Numbered from the stretch's first letter, positions 1 through 6,524 are shown. The stretch: DNA of 6,980 bases from Candidatus Thiodiazotropha sp. (ex Gloverina cf. vestifex) (GCA_025656435.1 JAHXHT010000125.1:1-6980), one strand, 5' to 3'. Notes: a model not told the origin generated them from the letters alone. Numbers and translations are program-made.

Positions 1-31
1 CCACATCAAGGGTGGGCGAAATATAAAGACC

Positions 32-56
32 TTCTTTTTCAATAACTTGAAAAGAA
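32..56. other. AT-rich stem-loop just 3' of tRNA-Ser
   Basis: An A/T-rich inverted repeat pairs positions 32-42 with 47-56 around a TAAC loop, with one bulged T. It begins 4 bases beyond the encoded CCA of the tRNA gene. No T-run follows on the minus strand, so it does not look like a standard intrinsic terminator. It may help define the 3' end of the tRNA precursor, but that is inference. The rest of positions 1-60 shows no second tRNA or gene. Confidence 0.3.
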
Positions 57-60
57 ATGT

Positions 61-153
61 TGGCGGAGAGAGAGGGATTCGAACCCTCGATGGAGCTACT
101 AACCCCATACTCCCTTAGCAGGGGAGCGCCTTCAGCCGCTCGGCCATCTCTCC
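61..153 (-). tRNA. tRNA-Ser (anticodon GCT), CCA encoded
   Basis: This gene decodes the serine codons AGC and AGU. Read on the minus strand, a 7-bp acceptor stem pairs GGAGAGA with TCTCTCC, followed by discriminator G and an encoded CCA (63-61). The D arm has the GCC...GGC stem. The anticodon stem CTCCC/GGGAG encloses loop CTGCTAA with anticodon GCT (complement of 117-119). A long class II variable arm follows, then the T arm GAGGG-TTCGAAT-CCCTC. The 93-base length and long variable arm are typical of tRNA-Ser. It lies downstream of csrA, as serV does in E. coli. The csrA terminator stands between them, so it probably has its own promoter between about 160 and 260, but I could not identify convincing -35 and -10 boxes there. 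Confidence 0.97.
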
Positions 154-260
154 GTGTTTTGTAAAAATCGAACTCAGGCTTTTTGGTTATCCCTGAACCG
201 ATCCCTATCTGGCCACACGGCACCAGAAGGAGACGGAATTGTACAGATTTATTGCCTTAC

Positions 261-294
261 AAACAAAAAAACTTTGCCATCCTTGGCAAAGTTT
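261..294 (-). terminator. Intrinsic terminator of csrA
   Basis: On the minus strand a perfect 10-bp stem, AAACTTTGCC pairing with GGCAAAGTTT (269-278 and 285-294), closes a 6-base loop. It is followed by a T-rich tract (complement of 261-268, TTTTGTTT). It lies 43 bases past the csrA stop codon and before the tRNA gene, so it most likely ends the csrA transcript. A smaller hairpin, CACCT/AGGTG at 310-323, sits between the stop codon and this terminator. Confidence 0.88.
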
Positions 295-337
295 CTGTTT
301 ACTACAGCTCACCTCGACAGGTGGGCTCAGAACCGAC

Positions 338-523
338 TCAAGAAGCATCTCCTTCAGACTGTTCCCGCTTGATTCTCTCGTAGATTTCCTCTCGATGTAC
401 CGTTACATCACGAGGTGCATTGACACCAATCCTGACTTGGTTCCCCTTCACGCCCAGAACCGTCACAGTGACTTCATCTCCAATCATCAAGGTTTCGCCA
501 ACACGGCGAGTTAGTATTAACAT
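338..523 (-). CDS. csrA: Carbon storage regulator CsrA (RsmA)
   Basis: CsrA is a small homodimeric RNA-binding protein that binds GGA motifs in mRNA leaders and changes translation and stability of messages for carbon metabolism, motility and biofilm genes. The 61-residue product has the family's usual length. It starts MLILTRRVGETLMIGD and carries the conserved RNA-contacting residues: Leu4 and Arg6 of strand 1, and Arg44 in the VHREEIY segment. Residues 1-50 differ from the E. coli protein at only a few positions; the tail after about residue 51 is divergent, as is usual. The ATG at 523 is preceded by AGGGAG as ribosome binding site. That site lies in a short hairpin whose loop contains GGA, suggesting autoregulation. 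The gene stands between lysC and tRNA-Ser and has its own terminator. Confidence 0.97.
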   Translation of the reverse strand: MLILTRRVGETLMIGDEVTVTVLGVKGNQVRIGVNAPRDVTVHREEIYERIKREQSEGDAS

Positions 524-525
524 TT

Positions 526-538
526 CCAGTCTCCCTGG
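526..538 (-). promoter_or_regulatory. GGA-loop hairpin over csrA ribosome binding site (candidate CsrA site)
   Basis: On the minus strand CCAG-GGAGA-CTGG forms a 4-bp stem with a 5-base loop holding GGA, 2 bases before the csrA ATG. The loop also contains the Shine-Dalgarno bases. Two further GGA triplets flank it, one in CTGGAAATG just before the start codon and one at 542-544. GGA in a short hairpin loop overlapping the Shine-Dalgarno sequence is the classic CsrA target, and csrA autoregulation is known in E. coli. The role here is inferred from the sequence. Confidence 0.5.
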
Positions 539-553
539 TAATCCTTATTAAAT

Positions 554-588
554 ATATCGAGCTAGAAAAACCATCTAGATCTCGATAT
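554..588 (-). promoter_or_regulatory. Long stem-loop in csrA leader
   Basis: An 8-bp arm (ATATCGAG at 554-561, CTCGATAT at 581-588) continues, past a 2-base bulge on one side, into a 5-bp inner stem (CTAGA/TCTAG, 562-566 with 574-578) around a loop of about 7 bases. It lies 31 bases upstream of the csrA ATG. No T-run follows on either strand, so it is not a terminator. It could be a leader structure in the csrA mRNA or, as DNA, a dyad for a regulator. Confidence 0.4.
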
Positions 589-632
589 GCCTTTGCCAAC
601 CAAGCCACCGCGAGTACGGGACTGGTATCTAC

Positions 633-660
633 ATTTTAGCAACAGGACAGACCGTAAAAA
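633..660 (-). promoter_or_regulatory. Candidate csrA promoter, extended -10
   Basis: On the minus strand TGC-TAAAAT (641-633) is an extended -10 element. A weak -35 match, TTTTTA (660-655), lies 16 bases upstream. Transcription would begin near 626 and give a leader of about 100 bases holding the two csrA hairpins. The A/T-rich tract upstream (655-715) could act as an UP element. No terminator is visible after lysC, so csrA may also be read from upstream. This is a motif match only. Confidence 0.3.
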
Positions 661-718
661 AGTGCAAAAAATCCTGAAAATCTCAAAATTACAAGGGATT
701 TGGGAGAAAATATGCTGT

Positions 719-1942
719 TTAGGATGCCTCTTCCAGATTGAATGCCTCATGAAGGGTCCGCACACCGAGTTCGAGGTACTTTTCATCTACCACGACCGAA
801 ATCTTGATCTCAGAGGTCGAAATCATTCGAATATTGATGCCTTCTTTAGCGAGCGCCTCGAACATTGTGCTGGCAATACCGGCATGGGAACGCATACCAA
901 CACCGACCAGTGATATCTTCACGATCTTGTCGTCCGCAAGGGCTTCTTGGGCATTTAATTCCTGAGCCGTGTTCTCTAGAATCGCCTTAGCGCGTTTGAA
1001 ATCACCACGGTTAACGGTAAAAGTGAAGTCGGTCGTACTGGTATCAGCAGCTATATTCTGCACAATCATGTCGACTTCAATATTCTGATCCGATATCGGG
1101 CCGAGTATCTTGAAGGCCACACCGGGTTGATCCGGTACGCCCCGGATGGTGAGTTTCGCCTCATCTCGATTGAAGGCGATACCGGAAATCTTTGCCTGTT
1201 CCATGCGTTCATCCTCAAAGGTAATCAGTGTGCCTTCACCCTCTTCAAAACTGGAAAGGACACGTAGGGGGACATTGTATTTACCTGCAAACTCCACGGA
1301 GCGGATCTGCAGGACCTTGGAACCGAGACTGGCCATCTCCAGCATCTCTTCAAAAGTGATGCGCTCCAGCCGTCGCGCCTTCGGCTCCACCCTTGGATCG
1401 GTTGTATAGACACCATCGACATCGGTGTATATCTGACACTCATCCGCTTTCAGGGCCGCGGCCATGGCGACTGCCGTGGTATCCGAACCGCCACGACCCA
1501 GCGTGGTGATGTGGCCATGCTCATCGATACCCTGGAAACCGGCGATCACCACAACCCGACCTGCTTCAAGGTCTGCCTTGACCCTGGCGCCATCGATATC
1601 CCTGATACGCGCCTTGCTGTAGGCACTGTCGGTCAGGATATGTACCTGACCACCGGTGTAGGATCTTGCCGGGCAACCCAGTTTCTGCAGTGCCATGCTC
1701 AGAAGAGCGATGGTCACCTGCTCACCGGTGGAGACCAGCATATCCATCTCCCTCGGATCGTTGGTTTCATCGATCTCACTGGCTAGCGCGATCAGCCGAT
1801 TGGTCTCTCCGGACATCGCGGAGACCACCACCACTACCTGATTCCCCTGATCACGGTGACGTTTGACCTTCTCCGCCACTGCCAGGATGCGTTCAATGGT
1901 ACCGACAGAGGTACCGCCATATTTTTGCACGATCAGTGCCAT
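719..1942 (-). CDS. lysC: Aspartokinase (aspartate kinase), ACT-domain regulated
   Basis: The enzyme phosphorylates L-aspartate with ATP to 4-phospho-L-aspartate, the first step toward lysine, threonine, methionine and diaminopimelate. The 407-residue product has the amino-acid kinase domain at about 1-245: KYGGTS at 7-12, SAMSG at 41-45, the TLGRGGSDTT nucleotide/substrate loop at 147-156 and TDVDGVYTTDPR at 173-184. Two C-terminal ACT modules (about 260-330 and 338-405) would bind feedback amino acids. Length and layout fit monofunctional aspartokinases of the Pseudomonas/Bacillus II type, without a homoserine dehydrogenase fusion. The ATG at 1942 follows AGGAAG at 10-base spacing. Met247, at the kinase-ACT junction, has its own ribosome binding site, suggesting a separately made beta subunit. 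It follows alaS by 138 bases, too short for a lysine riboswitch. Confidence 0.96.
   Translation of the reverse strand: MALIVQKYGGTSVGTIERILAVAEKVKRHRDQGNQVVVVVSAMSGETNRLIALASEIDETNDPREMDMLVSTGEQVTIALLSMALQKLGCPARSYTGGQVHILTDSAYSKARIRDIDGARVKADLEAGRVVVIAGFQGIDEHGHITTLGRGGSDTTAVAMAAALKADECQIYTDVDGVYTTDPRVEPKARRLERITFEEMLEMASLGSKVLQIRSVEFAGKYNVPLRVLSSFEEGEGTLITFEDERMEQAKISGIAFNRDEAKLTIRGVPDQPGVAFKILGPISDQNIEVDMIVQNIAADTSTTDFTFTVNRGDFKRAKAILENTAQELNAQEALADDKIVKISLVGVGMRSHAGIASTMFEALAKEGINIRMISTSEIKISVVVDEKYLELGVRTLHEAFNLEEAS
1202..1216 (-). promoter_or_regulatory. Internal translation start in lysC (candidate beta subunit)
   Basis: On the minus strand GAGG (1216-1213) stands 8 bases before an in-frame ATG (1204-1202), codon Met247 of lysC. 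Starting here would give a 161-residue protein, ending at 719, made only of the two ACT domains. Aspartokinases of Corynebacterium and Bacillus (isozyme II) are alpha2beta2 complexes whose beta chain arises from an internal start at this same domain boundary. Sequence after the start, MEQAKISGIAFNRDEAK, resembles those beta N termini. Use here is inferred. Confidence 0.5.
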
Positions 1943-2080
1943 CTCAATTCAACTTCCTATGAGGTATTAAAAAGTCTGCAAACACTTAGTTTGAGCGTCG
2001 CTGAACAGCGGCACATTAAACAACAAACCGAATGCCAGCGGAACCATACGCAATCAATTGGTGATACCTTGGAAAGCGGC

Positions 2081-4720
2081 TTATCCGGCATCCAGGCCCA
2101 ATTGTGATTTTACCCAGGGTTCGACCAGTGCCAGTGCCGCTGACAGCGCCTCCGGGTTACTACCGCCCGCCTGGGCCATATCAGGGCGTCCCCCCCCTTT
2201 GCCACCGACCTGCTCCGCCGCCAATTTGACCAGGTCACCCGCTTTCATCTGACCAGTCAGATCCTTGGTGACACCAGCCACCAAAGAGACCTTACCGCCA
2301 TCCACTGCAGCCAAAAGAATGACCGCAGAACCCAGTTTGTTCTTGAGCTGATCCATGGTGCCTCTTAAAGACTTCGGATCAGCGCCGTCAAGATGGGCGG
2401 CCAGTACCTGCACCTCACCGACGGAGACGGCCCCAGAGGCAAGGTCGCTACCGGCTGCACTGGCGAGCTTGGCCTTGAGCTGCTCCAACTCTTTTTCCAG
2501 TTTGCGGTTGCGATCCAAAATATGGCTCAACTTGTCTTCGATCTCTTCACGACCGGATTTAATCATCTCGGCAATCCGCTGCACCCGTTCCTCATCGGCC
2601 TCCATCCACTCGATGGCACGCTGACCGGTAACCGCTTCAATTCGACGCACACCGGCCGCTATGCCGGTCTCAGCGATAATTTTAAAGAGTCCGATATCAC
2701 CCACGGCATTCACATGGGTGCCACCGCACAGCTCAGTGGAGAAATCCCCCATCCGTAAAACCCGTACCTCATCGGCGTACTTCTCACCGAATAGCGCCAT
2801 GGCGCCAGAGGCCTTGGCCTGATCCAGTGACATCAGATTGGTTTCAACCGGATGGTTACAGCGGATCTGCTCATTGACCATCTGCTCGATGGTCTGCAAC
2901 TGCTCTCGCGTAATGGGTTCGAAGTGGGAGAAATCAAAACGCAGGCGTTCAGGATCCACCAGGGAGCCTTTCTGGGTGACATGGGTACCCAACACCGAAC
3001 GCAAAGCGGCATGCATGAGATGGGTGGCGGAGTGATTGAGCATGGTGGTCTGCCTTGTGTAGGCGTTCACCTGGGCGGTGACCTCATCACCCACACGCAG
3101 ATTACCCTCTTCCAGCTTACCCACATGGGCAAAAAGTTCCCCAGACTGCTTGCGGGTATCCTCCACCTCGAACAATACGGATTTCCCCTCCAGGACGCCC
3201 ATGTCTCCAACCTGTCCGCCGGATTCGGCATAGAATGGCGTACTATCGAGAAACACCACGCCAGTCTCACCCTGCTGCAGCCGATCGGCTTCCTGCCCTT
3301 CTCTTAAGATAGCGACGACTTTAGCCTGACCCTCCAAGTTGCCATAACCGGCAAATAAGGTTTCACCGTCCAGGTTCAGCTCAGTCATCTCCGCAGCACC
3401 GAACTGGCTGGCAGCCCGAGCGCGATCCCGCTGCTCTGACATTGCCTGATCGAATCCCGCCTGATCAATGGTGAGTTCTCTCTCACGTGCGATATCCGCT
3501 GTCAGATCCAAGGGAAAGCCATAGGTATCGTAAAGCTTGAAGACGGTCTCTCCCGGAATCTCCCTACCCTTTAGTCCAGCGATGGCTTCTTCGAGAATCT
3601 TCATGCCCTGTTCAAGCGTCTCGGAAAATCGCTCCTCTTCCAGGCGTAAGATTCGCTCCACCTGGGCTTGTTGCTCAATCAATTCGGGATAGGCTCCACC
3701 CATTTCAAGACAGAGTGACGCAACCAACTGGTGGAAAAACGGCTCTTTCATCCCAAGCATGTAACCGTGGCGGATGGCTCGACGGATGATCCTGCGCAGG
3801 ACATAGCCGCGGCCTTCATTGGAAGGCATCACACCGTCCACGATCAAAAAGGCACAGGAACGGATGTGATCTGCAATCACCCGTAGCGATTTCTCTTCCA
3901 GGTTGCTGCAACCGGTAAGCTTGGCTGCTGCTGCTACCAGGTGAGCAAAGAGATCAATCTCATAATTACTGTGGACCCCCTGCATGACAGCAGCCAAACG
4001 CTCGAGTCCCATGCCGGTATCCACAGAAGGCTTGGGGAGCGGTGTCATCGTGCCGTCCGCATCCCTGTTGTACTGCATGAAAACCAGGTTCCAGATTTCG
4101 ATATAGCGATCACCCTCCTCCTCAGGCGTACCGGGGGGGCCACCCCAGATACCTTCACCGTGATCGTAGAAGATCTCCGAACAGGGACCGCAGGGTCCGG
4201 TATCCCCCATGGACCAGAAGTTATCGCTCTCGTAGGCTTTGCCACCCGGCTTATCGCCGATACGGGTGAATCGGGCAGGATCGACGCCGATCTCTTTAAG
4301 CCACACATCGGCAGCCTCATCATCGTCCTGGTAAACCGTGATCCAGAGCTTCTCTGGCGGCAGCCCGATGGTTTTGGTCAGGAACTGCCAGGCGTAGTGG
4401 ATCGCATCCCGCTTGAAATAATCACCAAAACTGAAGTTTCCCAGCATCTCGAAAAAGGTGTGATGACGGGCGGTATAGCCGACATTTTCCAAATCATTGT
4501 GCTTGCCACCGGCCCTCACGCAACGCTGCGAACTGGTAGCCCGATGGTAGTTACGCTTCTCACGACCGAGGAAAACATCCTTGAACTGCACCATGCCGGC
4601 ATTGGTGAAGAGCAGGGTCGGATCGTTTTGCGGCACAAGCGGACTGCTGGAGACCACTTCATGGCCGTGCTCGGCAAAATAGTCCAGAAAGGCGTTGCGG
4701 ATTTCAGCGCTGGTTTTCAT
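2081..4720 (-). CDS. alaS: Alanyl-tRNA synthetase
   Basis: This class II synthetase charges tRNA-Ala in the cytoplasm and hydrolyses mischarged Ser- and Gly-tRNA-Ala. Counting from the ATG at 4720 the product is 879 residues (876 in E. coli). The catalytic core at about 1-240 has TNAGMVQFKDVFLG near 40-52, RATSSQRCVRAGGKHNDLENVG as motif 2 region, HHTFFEMLGNFSFGDYFK, and motif 3 GMGLERL at 236-242. The editing domain has the zinc-site residues His563 and His567 (HSATH) plus Cys665 and His669 (CGGTH). A coiled coil at about 705-755 leads to the C-terminal DHHA1 domain with GGKGGGRPDMAQAGG near 839-853. An upstream in-frame TTG at 4735 would add five residues, but the ATG aligns better with the E. 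coli N terminus. Neither start has a strong Shine-Dalgarno. It lies 332 bases after recX. Confidence 0.97.
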   Translation of the reverse strand: MKTSAEIRNAFLDYFAEHGHEVVSSSPLVPQNDPTLLFTNAGMVQFKDVFLGREKRNYHRATSSQRCVRAGGKHNDLENVGYTARHHTFFEMLGNFSFGDYFKRDAIHYAWQFLTKTIGLPPEKLWITVYQDDDEAADVWLKEIGVDPARFTRIGDKPGGKAYESDNFWSMGDTGPCGPCSEIFYDHGEGIWGGPPGTPEEEGDRYIEIWNLVFMQYNRDADGTMTPLPKPSVDTGMGLERLAAVMQGVHSNYEIDLFAHLVAAAAKLTGCSNLEEKSLRVIADHIRSCAFLIVDGVMPSNEGRGYVLRRIIRRAIRHGYMLGMKEPFFHQLVASLCLEMGGAYPELIEQQAQVERILRLEEERFSETLEQGMKILEEAIAGLKGREIPGETVFKLYDTYGFPLDLTADIARERELTIDQAGFDQAMSEQRDRARAASQFGAAEMTELNLDGETLFAGYGNLEGQAKVVAILREGQEADRLQQGETGVVFLDSTPFYAESGGQVGDMGVLEGKSVLFEVEDTRKQSGELFAHVGKLEEGNLRVGDEVTAQVNAYTRQTTMLNHSATHLMHAALRSVLGTHVTQKGSLVDPERLRFDFSHFEPITREQLQTIEQMVNEQIRCNHPVETNLMSLDQAKASGAMALFGEKYADEVRVLRMGDFSTELCGGTHVNAVGDIGLFKIIAETGIAAGVRRIEAVTGQRAIEWMEADEERVQRIAEMIKSGREEIEDKLSHILDRNRKLEKELEQLKAKLASAAGSDLASGAVSVGEVQVLAAHLDGADPKSLRGTMDQLKNKLGSAVILLAAVDGGKVSLVAGVTKDLTGQMKAGDLVKLAAEQVGGKGGGRPDMAQAGGSNPEALSAALALVEPWVKSQLGLDAG

Positions 4721-4892
4721 ATTTTTCGGGTACAAGATTACCGGTACAAATAAACAGTAAAAGATAACAGGATCTTGGCAGAAATGCCCGTTTTCTATGC
4801 GTTAAAACGGCCATTCAGTGGATTCACATTCTGACTGACAAAGAAAGAAATTCAAGAGAAAAACCCAGAAGACGTTGGCGTTTGCAATGGAT

Positions 4893-4919
4893 GGTGCGGC
4901 AGTGCCTCACCCTACGCGA
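4893..4919. repeat. REP-like palindromic repeat, copy 1
   Basis: GGTGCGGC-AGT-GCCTCACC folds into an 8-bp stem with one mismatch and a 3-base loop, followed by CTAC. It is the reverse orientation of the copies at 5002-5027 and 6797-6819. Shared core, read this way: GG-CGGCAG-GCC-CACCC. It lies 82 bases from copy 2, forming an inverted pair. Short G/C-rich palindromes between genes resemble REP elements of gammaproteobacteria. Confidence 0.6.
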
Positions 4920-5001
4920 TGGGCCACAAAAAGGTGGAAATCATCGGGGATGAAATTCAAAAACAGATGAAGGAATATTGACGGCGTTTGGCATTTACGG
5001 T

Positions 5002-5027
5002 TTTAGTGGGTGCGGCCCTGCCGTGCC
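5002..5027. repeat. REP-like palindromic repeat, copy 2
   Basis: TAGTGGGTGCGGCCCTGCCG and the following TGCC match copy 3 closely: both read GGGTGCGGCCCTGCCG. The stem GGTGCGGC/GCCGTGCC has 8 pairs on the plus strand including two G-T wobbles. It begins 25 bases past the recX stop and faces copy 1 in inverted orientation. It could protect or attenuate the recA-recX transcript, but it lacks a T-run. Confidence 0.6.
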
Positions 5028-5052
5028 GATTCTGACACAGTGAAGTCCCTGA

Positions 5053-5499
5053 TCAGTCCAGCAGAAACTGCCGTATCAGCTCGCCGGGAAACCCCCGATA
5101 CTCGAGAAAGCGGGCCCGCTTGGCCAGCTCCTTAGTTTCACGCACTCGCACGGCGCCGTACTTGGCATCATGCACATCCTCAAGCAGGGCTCGCCATTCA
5201 TCCTCGTAGATTTCCAGATAGCGTTCGATGAGTGCAGCATCGATACCCCGCTCCCTCAGCTCCGACCGGATACGGACCGGACCCTGTCCTTTCCGCACAC
5301 GACTCTCGATAAACGACTCGGTAAACCGCTCATCGCTCTGCAAACCTGTCTGTTGTAACCCGTCGAGTACCTGTTCAAGCAGTTCAGGATCGACCTGACG
5401 TTTCGCAAGTTTTCGCTTCAACTCTCGCCGGGAGTGCTCCCGGGCCGCAAGCAGTCGGACTGCCGCGGCCTCGATCTCAGCATGATCCGACCCGCTCAG
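5053..5499 (-). CDS. recX: RecA regulatory protein RecX
   Basis: RecX binds RecA filaments and limits their extension and activity. The frame encodes the helical-repeat fold of the family: an N-terminal AAVRLLAAREHSRREL stretch, then DERFTESFIESRVRKGQGPVRIRSEL in the middle and a C-terminal RFLEYRGFPGELI. All three are recognisable in E. coli and Pseudomonas RecX. The start is uncertain. The nearest ordinary start, TTG at 5421, gives 122 residues but removes the conserved N-terminal helix, which is encoded up to about 5466. The frame is open back to 5523 with no ATG or GTG. A CTG at 5499 overlaps the recA TGA as CTGA and would give 148 residues by coupled re-initiation. I extend the call to it on homology. 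An out-of-frame ATG at 5483 means a one-base indel is also possible. The gene directly follows recA, and stem-loops cover the junction. Confidence 0.88.
   Translation of the reverse strand: MSGSDHAEIEAAAVRLLAAREHSRRELKRKLAKRQVDPELLEQVLDGLQQTGLQSDERFTESFIESRVRKGQGPVRIRSELRERGIDAALIERYLEIYEDEWRALLEDVHDAKYGAVRVRETKELAKRARFLEYRGFPGELIRQFLLD
5428..5470 (-). promoter_or_regulatory. Tandem stem-loops at recA-recX junction
   Basis: On the minus strand two G/C-rich hairpins abut, 26 bases after the recA stop. The first pairs GGCCGC (5470-5465) with GCGGCC (5448-5443) and, inside, GCAG with CTGC around loop TCCGA. The second is the perfect inverted repeat CCGGGAG-CA-CTCCCGG (5443-5428). They share base 5443. 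No T-run follows. In E. coli a terminator-like hairpin between recA and recX lowers recX expression, so an equivalent role is plausible. Here the structures lie inside the recX frame. Confidence 0.5.
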
Positions 5500-6524
5500 G
5501 CTTCTGCTTCGGCGAGCACTTCCTCACCCTCGTCGGATGGCAACAGTTCGGCACGGATACGAGCCTCTATACCGTTGGCGATATCCGGGTTCTCCTTGAG
5601 GAAGTTGCGCACGTTTTCTTTACCCTGTCCGATACGGTCGCCGTTATGGCTGTACCAGGCACCTGATTTGTCGATAATCCCCTGCTTTACACCCAGCTCG
5701 ATAAGCTCACCCTCACGGGAGATGCCCTCACCATACAGTATCTCGAACTGCACCTGCTTGAAGGGAGGCGCTACTTTGTTTTTAACCACCTTGACCTTGG
5801 TTTCGTTACCAACCACCTCGTCACCCTTCTTGATAGCACCGATACGGCGAATATCGAGACGCACCGATGAATAGAATTTCAGGGCGTTACCACCAGTGGT
5901 GGTCTCCGGGCTGCCGAACATGACACCGATCTTCATACGAATCTGGTTGATGAAGATCACCAAACAATTGGTACGCTTGATATTGGCGGTGAGCTTGCGT
6001 AAAGCCTGGGACATCAGACGCGCCTGCAGACCGACATGGGAATCCCCCATATCACCCTCGATCTCCGCTTTGGGGGTCAGGGCGGCTACCGAGTCAATCA
6101 CGACCACATCCACTGCACCGGAGCGCACCAGCATGTCGGTAATCTCCAGAGCCTGCTCACCGGTATCCGGCTGGGATACCAACAACTCGTCCACATTCAC
6201 ACCAAGCTTTTCCGCGTATTGAGGATCGAGCGCGTGCTCGGCATCGATGAAGGCTGCAGTTCCACCTATCTTTTGAGCCTCAGCCACCACCTGCAGCGTC
6301 AGGGTGGTCTTACCGGAGGACTCAGGTCCATAGATCTCCACCACACGCCCTTTGGGCAGTCCACCGATACCGAGGGCAATGTCCAGATTCAGTGAGCCGG
6401 TCGAGATCGCCTCGATGTTCCGTATGGCGCTGGTGTCACCCATACGCATCACGGAGCCCTTGCCGAACTGTTTCTCAATCTGTCCCAGGGCGGCGCTTAG
6501 CGCCTTTGCGCGGTTTTCATCCAT
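5496..6524 (-). CDS. recA: Recombinase RecA
   Basis: RecA forms ATP-dependent filaments on single-stranded DNA, carries out strand exchange and activates LexA self-cleavage. The 342-residue product is of usual length. Visible features: N-terminal polymerisation helix (about 3-23), Walker A GPESSGKT at 66-73, catalytic Glu96 in FIDAEHALD, Walker B VVVID ending at Asp144, DNA-binding loop L1 around 157-165 (GDMGDSHVG), loop L2 around 196-212 (RMKIGVMFGSPETTTGG), and Lys248/Lys250 at the subunit interface. It ends with the acidic tail SDEGEEVLAEAEA that moderates activity. There is no intein. The ATG at 6524 follows GAGGT at 7-base spacing. A promoter lies 80 to 110 bases upstream, but no canonical SOS box was found. 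recX follows immediately. Confidence 0.98.
   Translation of the reverse strand: MDENRAKALSAALGQIEKQFGKGSVMRMGDTSAIRNIEAISTGSLNLDIALGIGGLPKGRVVEIYGPESSGKTTLTLQVVAEAQKIGGTAAFIDAEHALDPQYAEKLGVNVDELLVSQPDTGEQALEITDMLVRSGAVDVVVIDSVAALTPKAEIEGDMGDSHVGLQARLMSQALRKLTANIKRTNCLVIFINQIRMKIGVMFGSPETTTGGNALKFYSSVRLDIRRIGAIKKGDEVVGNETKVKVVKNKVAPPFKQVQFEILYGEGISREGELIELGVKQGIIDKSGAWYSHNGDRIGQGKENVRNFLKENPDIANGIEARIRAELLPSDEGEEVLAEAEA

Larger units (their letters stand above)
4721..5052. other. Spacer between recX and alaS
   Basis: This 332-base spacer carries no convincing gene. It holds two inverted palindromic repeats (4893-4919 and 5002-5027) and an A/T-rich dyad CCGTTTT/AAAACGG at 4788-4810 with a 9-base loop and no T-run. 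Close to alaS there is a direct repeat of TTGTACC on the minus strand (4750-4744 and 4735-4729) and the perfect palindrome TACCGGTA (4739-4746). The alaS promoter should lie here, but I could not find a pair of -35 and -10 boxes strong enough to name. A plus-strand frame of 48 codons (4835-4978) lacks a start and a ribosome binding site. Confidence 0.6.

Noticed and set aside
587..913. A 108-codon plus-strand frame spanning the csrA-lysC spacer and the end of lysC.
   Set aside because: Half of it is antisense to the conserved second ACT domain of lysC, and the rest covers the csrA leader. It has no ribosome binding site.
1943..2080. Possible lysine riboswitch or alaS terminator between alaS and lysC.
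   Set aside because: The 138-base gap is too short for a lysine riboswitch of roughly 170-180 bases plus expression platform. The weak hairpin CAAAC/GTTTG is not followed by a proper T-run, and no strong promoter pair was found.
3941..4753. A 270-codon plus-strand open frame opposite alaS.
   Set aside because: It is a mirror frame of the strongly conserved alaS coding sequence and matches no known protein pattern.
4835..4981. A plus-strand open stretch of 48 codons in the recX-alaS spacer, ending in TGA with a protein-like tail (VEIIGDEIQKQMKEY).
   Set aside because: It has a stop just upstream, no start codon before codon 29 and no ribosome binding site. It also runs through a palindromic repeat. 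A gene remnant is possible but not supported.
5481..5483. ATG after the recA stop as the recX start.
   Set aside because: It is in the wrong frame and meets a stop after about 21 codons, so it can only serve recX if a base is missing from the sequence.
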